Assembly: GCF_035582795.1 (NCBI RefSeq)
Contig: NC_134366.1
Span: forward strand, 1,252,501 to 1,316,500
Reading direction: 5' to 3'
DNA length: 64,000 nucleotides
Source: Mycteria americana
Taxonomy: Eukaryota; Chordata; Aves; Ciconiiformes; Ciconiidae
This document shows positions 22,301 through 34,100 of the stretch, piece by piece. Every line of letters starts with the position of its first letter. Position 1 is the stretch's first letter. The translations under genes and the position numbers were made by a program. The notes under the pieces were generated by a model that had not been told where the DNA came from, did no database searches, and saw only the letters and a program-made list of their open reading frames with translations.

Positions 22301-24928
22301 GGCAATCGGGTTAGTTTGCATCCTGTCACAAGGGATCGGATCTGCTGCGATGGGACAGCCACAGAGTCTGGATGCTGAAAACCCAGAGGTTTTGCAGGGT
22401 GCTCGGCGTTGGCTTTGCTTTTAAGGATTATTTAATATTTGCTTTTTGTCTTCTCCCCTTAGATTAGGGATATGATTTGTCTGTGAGCCCCAACATAATG
22501 CTTTCTAGGTCTAGCAATACTCACGCTGAGAAAATCACCAGTGGGATGAAGCCCTGAATGTTTCAGTTCCAATATACTCGTTTGCAACTTCCTTTTCAAT
22601 GCTGGTAACGCAGACTGTGGATTTTCAGTTCAGTTACTGTCGTATATTCAAAAGGTATTTTTTTTATTATTATTTTCAGTGGTCTGTTCTGAGTAGTAGG
22701 CTTGTATACTCAGGGATTTTCTGCATTATTTCTCACTCTGTGAACAGCTCTGGAAGATGGCTCTGGCAGTGAAATTTTAAATTAAAATTTGTTCATTTTT
22801 CTACTCTCTCCTGAGACCTAGCATAGAAAGTCTGCATTTCTGGTGATTTCAGTGCACCTTAACATTTTTTTTTAATTGTCTTTTTTTATGTTTGCCTTGG
22901 ACTTGATTTGAACAGGTCATATTTGTCACTGGATGAAAACAAGCTAAAGGTTAAAAATTGAGCTTTTCCTGATGTAATCGCTACAACTCCTAAGCGTGTT
23001 CTTACATGCCATGTATCTGGTCTTTTGCGGGGTATGATATTTTAGGTTCTCTGTGTGACTATAAGACCGAACGTTTCTATTCCGCATGAAAGCGATGTAT
23101 AGCGTTTTGGCTAGCTTGTCAGCCTTGCCCCTTGCATTGCAAGGTCTCCAGGCAACAAGAGCATACTTCTCATCCCTCCCCTCTCCCAAAATCTTGGAAC
23201 GTTCATGCTGGTGTTGGACTGCAGGCAAAAAGAAATTGCCTACGACTAAGAAAGCGGTATTGATTCTTATGGAAAGATGTAGCACCTTGCTAAAACGTAT
23301 GAGCAAAAGTATTTATCCAGGTTTTCCATTTGGTCATTAGACCAATATACTCGTGCTTCTGTTGTTCAAAATTTTGATTATTTTTAGTTGCATTACTGGG
23401 GGGAAAAAAATTAGGTAGATCACTGTAAAATAGTCCTGTGGGCATTAAATAGAATTAAATCTGAAATTAAAAGCATAATGGCTGTACTTAAGGTTTGTCT
23501 TCCCCCATATGCTCTCTTCCATATAGCTGAAAGGGGATGCTTAGGAAAGAATATAAAACAAACCAGCACCTGTGATACCTCCCCCAGCCTCTAAATATTT
23601 GAGGCTTACCGAATTCCTAAGCCAGATATGTATAAAAACCCTTAATGGATTTCTTACCTGTGTGAATCTATCAGGCCTTCTCCTCTGGTATTCTGTACAT
23701 GTAAGATGGTGAAGGTGAGGAGTTCCAAATGTCAGATGACCAGCTGGTTTTAATGGGGTAGCCTGGCTTTAGGTCTTGTATTGAATTCTCTGGCGCAATC
23801 ATTAACGGTGTCTTCCTGTGGACAAAATGACTTACTTTTTATGCTGTGGGTATCTTACTGTCCCAGTCTTATTCTGGAGAAGCCAGGAAAAATGTCTTTA
23901 TTTCCTCTCAGGTAAAAATCTTGGATAACCATAGCTTTGAACTGTTGGGGGAAAAAAAAAAATCTGTCTTGCATTCAGGCCTTTCACTTCTGAATACGCT
24001 ATTGTGAACTGCATGCTTTGCATTTAGCCTGAGAATGAAAAAAACAAAAGTTAGAGGGTGGGTTTCTTCTGCTCCATCTTTCCTAGAAATTCAGTTTGTG
24101 CTTTATTTTAATGTATTATCTTCACCTTTTCTTGGGGCTTTTTATATTGCATTTTTTTTATACTTTTGTAAATCAAATTGCAAGTTTAAGTGGACCAGTT
24201 CTGACATCTGCAGCTCAGTCTGCACTTGGTAAACAGCCTAGTCAAGTCTTACAGTGAAGTCAAAATATGTTTTGATGAGAAGTATCTGCATTAGTTTCTG
24301 TTATGCCAGAGTACGCTACATATTAGTCTTCCGAACCGTGGCTGCTTATGCTTCCCTCCCTCATTCCCCACGCAAAAATAACTTTTTTTAGATTGTCTTA
24401 GCTGTGAAGCCTGCTCTCGTCTCTTCTCTCGTTACTGGTGTGTTGCTAATAGTTAAAGCACTGAAAGTGCTTCAGTTGGTGTCCAAGAGCACTTCCCTTA
24501 AGACCACGTTGCTGACAGCTAGCCTCAATCCTTCCTTTCTAATTGGCATTTTGGCATCTCCTCGGAGTACTGCTTAATTCTTTTACGGCTAAGCTCCTTT
24601 TCTTCCTTCCTTTCAGACGGTTTGGTTCCTAGCTCCGTTCCTGCGTGTTCTCTCTGCCCAGCAGCTCGCGGCAGTGGTGCCTGACGTCTGTTCAGCTGGT
24701 GTTCAGTCTCTGCTTATGTTTTCTGCCCTTCCTTCCCCTAGGCAAAACCCAATAATTTGATCAAATTACCTGTAGGCTCATAGCAAGTGCTCGGTGTGCG
24801 GTGTCTTTTTCTCCTTTCTCTCCTGAGGAGGTACAATGCTGGAAGCCTTTCTAAAACAAGTTGGTAATGTTTATTTTCCTTTTATTTATTTATTCTTCTC
24901 ACAAGCTTGCTTTCTTTCCAATTTCTAG

Positions 24929-25023
24929 CTGGATACAGTGCCTTTGCTGAAGCGTTGCACATGCTGGAATTGCCCGACCCCCTGATATATTCCGGGATGG
25001 CAACTAGGTGACGACAGCTGAGG
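24929..25023 (+). other. SCAP: SCAP exon 2, 5' UTR part
   Basis: Starts after a pyrimidine-rich acceptor TTTCTAG (AG 24927-24928) and runs to the start codon. It contains two in-frame upstream ATGs (24961 and 24997) ending at TGA 25009-25011; see the separate upstream ORF entry. The main ATG has A at -3, a fair Kozak context. Confidence 0.8.
24961..25011 (+). CDS. Upstream ORF of SCAP (16 codons)
   Basis: ATG at 24961 opens a 16-codon frame, MLELPDPLIYSGMATR, then TGA, ending 12 bases before the SCAP ATG. The first ATG has a weak context (C at -3, C at +4). The internal in-frame ATG at 24997 has a strong one (GGGATGG) and would give the four-residue peptide M-A-T-R. Its position suggests translational control of SCAP by reinitiation or leaky scanning. 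Translation is not shown. Confidence 0.4.
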   Translation: MLELPDPLIYSGMATR

Positions 25024-25145
25024 ATGACCCTGACTGAAAAACTGCGCGAGAGGATATCGCGGGCCTTCTACAACCACGGGCTGTTGTGTGCTTCCTACCC
25101 CATTCCCATCATCCTCTTTACTGGTCTCTGTATTCTGGCCTGCTG
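25024..25145 (+). CDS. SCAP: SCAP coding exon 2 (residues 1-41)
   Basis: Encodes the cytosolic N-terminus and transmembrane segment 1, including [22 protein letters not shown] hydrophobic sequence. The final codon is split (TG|T), so residue 41 is Cys after splicing, not Trp. The donor is a perfect GTAAGT at 25146. It is almost identical to the human N-terminus. Confidence 0.97.
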
Positions 25146-28100
25146 GTAAGTCACACGAATTACTTGGTGTCACAGGGTGTTGCTGCTTTGGGAGGTTTTC
25201 ATAGCAACGCCATGAACGTCTTCAGGTTTCCCCGTCTTGTGGGCTATCCCAGAAGCTCTTTTTTTGTTGTTGTTTTTTAAAGGTAGTAGATTTTTGTCAT
25301 CTCTTTTTGTGGGACAAAAGAAAAGACAGGGATAAAGTAGCTTCTTGTGCTTTAATAAGTAAATAGTAAAAACTAATTGAATAAATGAAGCAAAGCAATA
25401 AGTAAAATAAAAGTAATCCCCAAACAGCTGGTGGTGAACTCCAAAGCCATAAATTACAAATGGGGAGAAGGAAAGTTGATCTTTCTTTCCATGCTTGCCT
25501 ATTCTGTTCTCCCTGAAGCTTGCACTCTTCTCTTCAGCCCTTGCCTTGGCACGCATGTGTTGTTTGTTCTTGTAAATTCTGTACCATCCGTCCTTGTGGA
25601 CTCTAACTTGGATACAAGTCGCAGCTGAATATATTATCATGATCAGAAATGTTACATGGGCCTCTTAATCATTTCCAATGAGGCGTTATTACTGCTGGAG
25701 TTGAGAAAACTTTTGTGCTCAGATCTGTGCACAGCCACATGTGCAGACGGATTCTGTCATCAAGGTTTTAATTCTTGTCTCTTGGTCAAAATAAACATTA
25801 CGTGATGTACTTTTCAGCTTTAGAGCTCCACCTGTGTTGATACAGATGTACATTTTTCTTTGAGCATCACTGAGGGTAAGACAGGCTTCTTTCACATGTA
25901 CTGTTAAAAGATTATTGAAGTGATTATTTTCATGTATTGAAAACCTGTGAGATCACTTCTCATGCCTGCAACTCTTCAAGGTTGTGAGCAGCAATCGAGG
26001 CGTTGCTTTCCTGATTTTTTTTCACTGCTTCATATAAATTCCAGTAACTGTCAATGATAATAGTTTCATTTGCAGATCTCTCATTCTGTAGAAATACGAA
26101 GCTTCTACAAGGTCCAAGCAAGTCGATTCTACGTTCTGTTTATCTTTGTTGATATGGTTGCAAGTAACGGCTCTGTTTGTGACTTCAGCTTTGCTGGATG
26201 TTGCTTTCACAGGTCAGGCCTGCATTAGCCAAAGCAGAGTTCCACCATGAGTCCTGAATCGCCATGCCACAGCGCTCTTGCTTGCCAATTGCTTCATCGG
26301 TGCTTCCAGTGGTCTTAGGCTCCTATTTTCAGTTATCTTTCAGGTGCTATTGCTGGGGTGAATGCAGGAATGCAAGACAACTGCTTCAGGATAAAATGTT
26401 TATCCATACAAACGTTGTGGTTTGGGAGGGATAAAAATAAAAACTGCATGCTTACTCCCTTTCCTAAATTTAGGATTTCCCGGACAGGAGGAAATCTGAT
26501 CTAGGATTACTAGCAGCTGTCTTCACTCTTCTTGGGGACCTTGTGCCCACTGGGTCAGCGCTTGTATCTGTCCTGTCCTTTTAGTCACATGTGTGAATTA
26601 AGGTGTCTCACATAACCTGGTTTGAAGCTTCAGGAGCTTTGACTTTGGCAGATCAGCTACTTGTAATTGCGTATTTGGGGAAGTGCCTGCGTTACTCAGT
26701 GCCAGTATTTGAGGATTCTGCAGTTATTGGTTACCTTCAGGCTGCAGAAATTTGTCCAAGACACCATCAGGCATAAAGTGAATAGTCTATGTTTTCTTTA
26801 ATGAGTTTCAGTAACTCATTAGAAAAGCAAATAATGCCCCTAGGAGAGACAGGGTTTTAAAAATAGTGTGACACCCTTTGAGAGCAAGAGTACCTTGGCA
26901 AAAAAATTGAAGTGTGGATAAAGTGCTCCCTCTTTAGAAGCAGTTTTTTGGGGATGTTTCAGTTCCCGTTCTGAGCTGCTCTGTATTAACTGGTGTTAAC
27001 TAGGTGTTAATTCTGGCTTGAGAAGTGGCATTACGAACTAGGTCAGAGCTATTCCAGAGTGCAGCCCTTCCACACTTGAGCGTTTCAGTGTGGTAAGACT
27101 GAACTCTGACAGGGTATCTGTGTGCAGGGTGCTCCAAGATATTTATTGGCAGTTTAGTTTTGGGTTGAGGTCTTCAGGCCTTCCTCTTAGTTTGAGCCGG
27201 AGGTCTGACTTCTTCATTGTTGACTTGGATGATGGAACAGACTGCACCCTCAGCAAGTTTGCAGATACAAACTCCATATATCGTGAACTGGCTGGATGAA
27301 AAATGAAAGAGTAGCTGATGCACCAGACGGCTGCATGGGCAGAGAGGAACCTCAAGTTCAACACAAGGAAACGTAAAAGGAAGAATAACCCCAGGCACTT
27401 GTACAGACTGGGGGTCATCCCTCTGGAAGGCAGCTTTGCAGAACAGGTCCTGGGGGTCCTGTGGACACCAAATGGAATAGGAGCCACCTGTGTGTCCTCA
27501 TGGCGGAGGTGGCCCATGGTATCCTGGGCTGCATTAGGGAGAGCATTGCCAGCCGGTCGAGGGAGGTGATCCTTCCCCTCTGCTCAGCACTGGTGAGGCC
27601 ACACCTGGAGTGCTGGGTCCAGTGCTGGGCTTCCCCTTAAAAGAAGGACATGGAATTAGTCGAGGAAGTCCAGCAAAGGGTCGTGAAGATGATGAAGGGA
27701 CTGGAGCATCTCTCCTATGAGGAAAGGCTGAGAGAACTGGGGCTCTTCAGCCTGGAGAAGAGAAGGCTCAGGGGATCTTAACAACATATACAAATATATG
27801 AAAAGAGGGTGTAAAGAGAACGGAGCCAGGCTCACTGCTTGGTGGGTGCCCAGGGACAGGACATGAGGCAACAGGTGCAAGCTGAAGCACAGGAGATTCT
27901 GCTTATATGTAAGACAACACTTTTTTGCTTTAAGGTTGTTAACCACTGGAGCAGGTATCCCAGAGAGGTGGTGGAGGCTCTGTCCTTGAAGATACTCAAA
28001 AACCGTCCGGACACAGCCCAGAACCACCTGCTGTGGCTGACCCTGCTCCGAGCAGGCTTAGCCTAGCCGGTCTCCAGAGCTGCCTTCCAGCCTCAACTGT

Positions 28101-31100
28101 CCGTCATTCTGTCTCTGTGCTTTTTAGTCTGCCTGTGAAGTTTATAAAGGAGCTGTGCAATGCAGAACGATGCAGGAGAATTGTTTTTAAGCTCCTCTTT
28201 CAGTTTCTCCAGCGTGAGAGTCGTGTTGATTTATCAAGGTGTTAGGAGCATCCCCTTTGCCCCCCACGCTTCCTTCCTTCTGTCTTCTGGTTTTCTCCAA
28301 GCTGAAAAGGGAAGTGGTGCTAAAGGGAACACACATCCTTGCTATCAAGTCATTTGAGAGTAACTCCTATTTTCTTGGGGCTAGGTAGCTTTGCAGTTGC
28401 AGTCCACGCATTGTTCATTCATTTAAAACAAGAAATGAAACTTATTATATCCACTTACAATGAAGCTACATTACCAAGTATATTGTATTTCAGGTTCCTT
28501 GGCTTGTACTATAATTTGGGTATTTTCTTGCCAGAGCTCAAATTCAGGGGCTGCTCTCTACAGTGAGCACTTGATAAATATCCTTGGAAGTCCGAGATGC
28601 CTCCTCCGTGTTTGCTCTGTGTGGAATAATCTGATGTTTGTGGTGTGTGGCTGCACACAGTTGTTAGCTCTGTGGCTTGTGCGACTGTAGCTGTTGAATG
28701 GTAATCCCTTAACAAATGGGTAGGGACTCCAACTGTGTAAACCTGGAGCAAGATATTCGGTAGCTTTTCAGACTGTACTGTACTAGAATCCTTCTAAACA
28801 AGTCTTTTCATCAGATACAGTAAAGTTTTATAGTTTTTTGGGGGGGGCAGGGTGCCAAGGCCAACGAAAGGACTATGATTTCTTTTTTAATCAGGATGGC
28901 TGAATATGTAAAAACGGGCTGAAATAACAGGAAAACAGAAGTGATCAACAGTCATCTGAATGACTGCTGGCTATCTGTGGGGTGGGGCAGGAAACCTCAA
29001 AAGTATTGCAGCAATTATTTGGGAAAATGAATTTTTAGCTGATATACTAACTCACTTGAGGTTGAAGTTAAGTCCTGGAACTGTGTCATGTGGTGGGCAT
29101 TTCATGCATTATATGCTCGCCCTGGTCTTCCGCTCTTTCCTAGACGTCTGCTATTGGCCCCTGTAAGAAATAGCCTGCTGGGCAGGTGGACCCTTGGTCT
29201 GACCCAGCACAGCTAGCTGTACGTATATGTGTTTTAAACTATGCCCAGCTGAATAGCTTTCCAGAATGCAAAACCGGCAGCTGTTGGGCGTCCAGCACAG
29301 CGTGGGTTGGGTGCTGTCTGCAGGAGCCGCTGCAGACAGTGGCTTACGGGAGCTGTCGGATGGCCACCTCCTGTGGAAGCTTTCTGTTTGCTAGGGGGAG
29401 GAACTTGCTGGTGGCCATCAAGTGTCACATCTGCTTTTCTTTCCTGCAGTCATGTTGTGAGGACTCTGAATAATGGGCTTTGGCACCGATTTACTGCTGG
29501 AATGTAATTTGTTTGTGCTCTTCAGAAGCGTTCCATTTTCTTAGGACAGATCTCACTGATTCATCTCAGCCACCTCACTGCAAAAAGTGGGAAACGTGCG
29601 GAAATTTGGAGAAAGAAGCTGGTGGAAAAAATCAGGGCCTGGCTTCAGGGTAGAAGCTCATTTAGACAACGTTTCTGTCCAGCATGATTGATAAGAGACC
29701 CTCAGCGCTGTTTGCGTAGTGATGCAGATTAGTGTCTGCAACAAGCGTGGACCAATTAAGTAGTGGGAACTACAGGTCTTCCTAATGAAGGAGGAAGATA
29801 CACAAGTGATCCAGTGGTTTCAGGCTGACTTTTATCAACAGGAAGGAGCTAATAACGTCCTCGGTGTTGCAGAGAAGGTTAGTCCTTGTCCCTGAAGAAG
29901 TGGGTGGAAAAAGGAGAACGTAGTAGAGCAAAAAGGAAGCATTCTGTATTCTTCAGCCTTGAACATGGTTAATAAATATGTCATATTGTTAAAGCAAGCG
30001 AGGGTGGATCCTATATCCTGAGTTCTTGAGAGGGAGAGAGGTGAAACAGAATCTTCTCTTCTTCTGCACCTGTGTGCACCCAGAATGAAGGCGAGCTTGT
30101 AAAGTTCTGCTGCAGAAGAAATTAACTCGGTTGTTCTTATTTTCCTCCCCTACACCTCAGTAAAACTTGACCACCTTTGTGTTCAGATAACTTTTTTTTT
30201 ACAAGCTGAAATAAACCCCATGGCCCACAACTTATCCAGCATCAGTTCTGGTTCTCAGTCAGTGTGACGACAGTTAACGTGCGGGTGTTTCTCCTGTTCT
30301 AAAAAGGTCAGGTGCCAAGGATCAGGTAGCACAGTCACCACAGAGTGTCTGTTACCGGTTGTTTGGATGTATTCTGTCTTTAACCCTGGAAGTATTTTGT
30401 GTAGACACTATTTTTATTCTGTCTTTGACCCTGGATGTATTTTGTGTAGATGCTACTTTTAATGTCACCTATAGACAAGACATAGCATATCTAGTTTTGT
30501 TAATAAATTAATATTCAAAGCAAAAGCAAAAATTCCTATGACTCATTCTTGCTCTATAGTCTTAATCAAAGTCTGAAAATCCAGGTTAGTCTTCACTTCA
30601 GAGGGAAGGTTTTCTGCTGAACTAGCTATTGACAGATGTAAGGCTTGTTATTAACTTCTTGTTTTACTATATACCCCTTTGTAGGTAACATTCATTTTCA
30701 TCATCCCACTGAAATGGATCTGCATTAAGGAACTTCCTTTTCTTTACAGGGACAAACTTACCTGACTGTTTCCTTCCCCCCCAGTAGAATGAGAGTGCCA
30801 CTTAAGCCTATGTGACACAAGAGTAGTTCCTCCTCCCCAGATCAGAGAAGAACAGATGATACCTATAAATCTGGTAATTGGGGTACATTTGAAATTCCTC
30901 TGTAGTTCTGAAGAATAGTTTTTAGTTAAAGTAAGAATTTAAAATCAAACAGTTGACTCTGTGAAGCAGGTTTAGGAAAACTAAACAGGGTAAGTCTTTG
31001 CAGGTGTTCATTATTTGACTGAAGCACTAGGTTCTGCTACTAAAGAACTGTAGAACCGACTGGAACCAGAGCCCTTTTGTGTGTGTGTGCGCATACATCT

Positions 31101-34100
31101 ATTTCTTTCTAAAAGAACATTTCGCTATCTTACAGGTTTGTACTATCTTGTGTGATAACCAGAGGAGCCGAGTTGCTGTCAGGCTCTTCGTGTTCCCAAC
31201 CCACAGAGAACAGTCTCCTGTGGGACCACATGATGAAACTAGAAGCAAGTTCTGTGTAACGAGACCTCCGTTCTGCTTCGCGGAAAAAAGGAAACTGGCA
31301 GCACAGAGCAAGGGGAATCTTTACTTTTGCAGTGCAGACTTTTGAGGGTCCTGTCAGTAGGAAACGGTGCAAAGCAGGCGTCATTTATTCAGAAACAGGT
31401 GTTGTTTATGCACTTACCAAGGCTAAACAGGGAACTGTTGCTGCCAAATATCTGGCCTTCTTTACCCACTGGCAAGACCCTCTTTATCAAATTCCAGATC
31501 TCTCATTAGCAGTGGGTTTTCAGGTTGTTCTCTCTTTGTGATAGATAGTTTAGGCTGGAAACAGGCTAAAAGCTTGTTCTACAGTCTACAAAATGAAGGT
31601 GGTAGCTATTTTAAGGGAATGTATCACCACTTTCCCTGTTACCTAAGACCTGGCAGCTCTCTACTTTCCTTCATATTCATCAGCAGAAGACTATTCTGGG
31701 GTGGTGGAGATCTCCGCTTTGATTCTGTGAAGGAGGAATATGCAACTGTAGGGTTTGCAGTTCTGTTGAGTTGCCAGCTGCCTCGGGCTGACCTGGCAGT
31801 TCTCCATCTTGGCCCTCTAAGCTGTCTTGAAAATATGTAAAGTAGTTGGATGAACATTTTTTGCTTGAACCTACCTCATGCTTGGTAACTAAAATGCACT
31901 CTTGCTTGAATTCAGCAATACCAGCTTGGAGATGATCTACTTTTCCTTTATTTTGGATTTGCAGAAGGGTGTCGGGGTGCACTGTTACATGAGCATCTAA
32001 AAATAACCCTTCTCAAACCCAAAACTTATTTTTGAGCTTTGCTGTCACCTGGTTTAGATCCTACTTTTCTTCCCTCCTTTGTCTATCCTTTCCATTATGG
32101 TGTTCACCTCTTTCCCCGACAGTCAAAAAAATCTCTAACAAAGAGAAATGTGAGGAGAATCAAACCCGAGTGCTAGAAATCACTTCCCTGTAACGGAGTC
32201 AGAGCCATTCTCACATTTGGTAAGAAGTGCCCATGAAAAGGACCTAGGCCTGTCACATCTCGCAGGCCTTGCAGCGTTTAAGGTCTGTGGGAAGCCAGGA
32301 TGCTTCTGACAACTCAGCAGCAGCTCTTGCTTTGTTTTTTTTAAGTATCTCTTTACTTGAAAGATGCTCTGACATTGATGTCTGAAGTAGTAGGTCTCGT
32401 GACTTTCTTGGTATCATTGGGTGGTTCTTTCTCAGTCTGTCCTTTTTTTTTTGTCTCTGCTGTCAGTCTGTCTCAGGTATCACTGACTAGATCAGCTGGT
32501 ATTGCATGCCTGTATAAGGCTAATTAAATTCCAGCACTAATGTTTTAGCATCTTACTGAAATAACTTACAGTAAGTATAATCTAGACTGTGTACTTTGTG
32601 CGTTCTTCCATCAGCCATTCTCAAAACCTTTCATAAATGTGAATCCTCAAATATCACTGTGCAACAAGTAAATATATGTCCCTGCTTCCCTTATGGGGAC
32701 ATATATTTATGTTGTAGTTGGCTCAAGATGAGGGAGCTTTTGAAGAGAGTCCCAATAAGTAAGTCTTGTTCCGGAGCTCTGCTGCAAAACAATACCATGA
32801 CCAATCTATGCTATCTAGATCATGTTGCGATAAGGACCGTAGGAGCTAAACATAGTTGTGTACAGACTACACGGTCTGTTTTAACCTTTTAAAAGCGGAT
32901 TTCCTGTGGGGCCTTTTCTCTGAAGATAGCTGCTGAAAATGTGGATTATCAAAAATAGTTCCAGCTTCTTTTGTGCGTGCCAGACAATCTGCTAGGAAGT
33001 CCTGTTCCTGATGGGTGCACATCGGTGTCTTCTAATACCACAGCTGCCACAGCTCTTCTCATCTCAGTAAACTATAGAATCATAGAATCATGGAAAGGTT
33101 TGGGTTGGAAGGGACCTTAAAGATCATCTAGTCCAACCCCCTGCCATGGGCAGGGACATCTTCAACTAGACCAGGCTCCTCGAAGCCTCATCCAGCCTGG
33201 CTTTGAACACTTCCATGGAGGGGGCATCCACAACTTCTCTGGGCAACCTCTTCCAGTGCCTCACCACCCTCACAGTAAAGAATTTCTTCCTAATATCTAA
33301 ATCTCCCCTGTTTCAAAACAAGCAGATAATATCACCAAAGACAAAAGCTTTTGCTCCCGATGAAAGTGGTAACCTATGAGAGCAGAGCCATGACTGGAAT
33401 GTGTCATGTCTCACTGTCTTTAACAATGATGGCTATTAGAATTGGGACTCATTAGCGTATGGGGAAATGAAGAGAATTATGCCACAAATGCTTTTATTGG
33501 CCGAGCAGCCTGGAAGTGTAGAGGAAGCTGGAGGAGCCCATCAATGTGACCTGCAGAAAACTTCAGACTGGATGGAGAAAATCTAACACTGTTTTGCAGC
33601 ACACGAGCAAGAGGCAAACAGTCTGAATAACTGCAGTGTTCGATGCTGCTTTCCTCTTCCTTGTCTACTGTAGAGACAGATTGAAAATATGGATTGGAGG
33701 GAGCATATAGATCTTTTCCTATAGCATAAATCCTGTTCCCATATTCATGATTTAATCAAATTGCAGGGAAATGCTGAAGTTGCTTTAGGTATCAACAGAT
33801 TGACCCTGACCGCAGGCCTGAAGAGGACGGTGGAAGACAGGAGTCTCAGTTGCCTTGGTTCTCTGACAGCTGCAGCAGGATATAGTCCTCAGCAGTGCAC
33901 AGACATTTCTAGATTTCTTTTTTTCCTTCTGTCAAAAATTTCCCTTTTGTTTTTCCCCTCATTTTATTGCCCTTGAGTTTTCCAAGAAATGCCATTTACT
34001 CTTTCCTCCATTGCATTTGCATGTACTTTCAATTTTTTTTTGACGATTTTGAAAATCCTAACATGAAAAATAAAACCCAACAAACCAAAATCTTGGTAAT

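Larger units (their letters stand above)
5006..24928 (+). other. SCAP: SCAP intron 1 (about 20 kb)
   Basis: Stretch between the presumed first exon and the acceptor before exon 2 (AG at 24927-24928). It holds the palindrome, a 22-C tract (6709-6730), an AT/C tract near 18.3 kb and three CR1 remnants, listed separately. I see no coding exon, tRNA or other RNA gene elsewhere in it. The left boundary depends on which donor is used. Confidence 0.6.
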
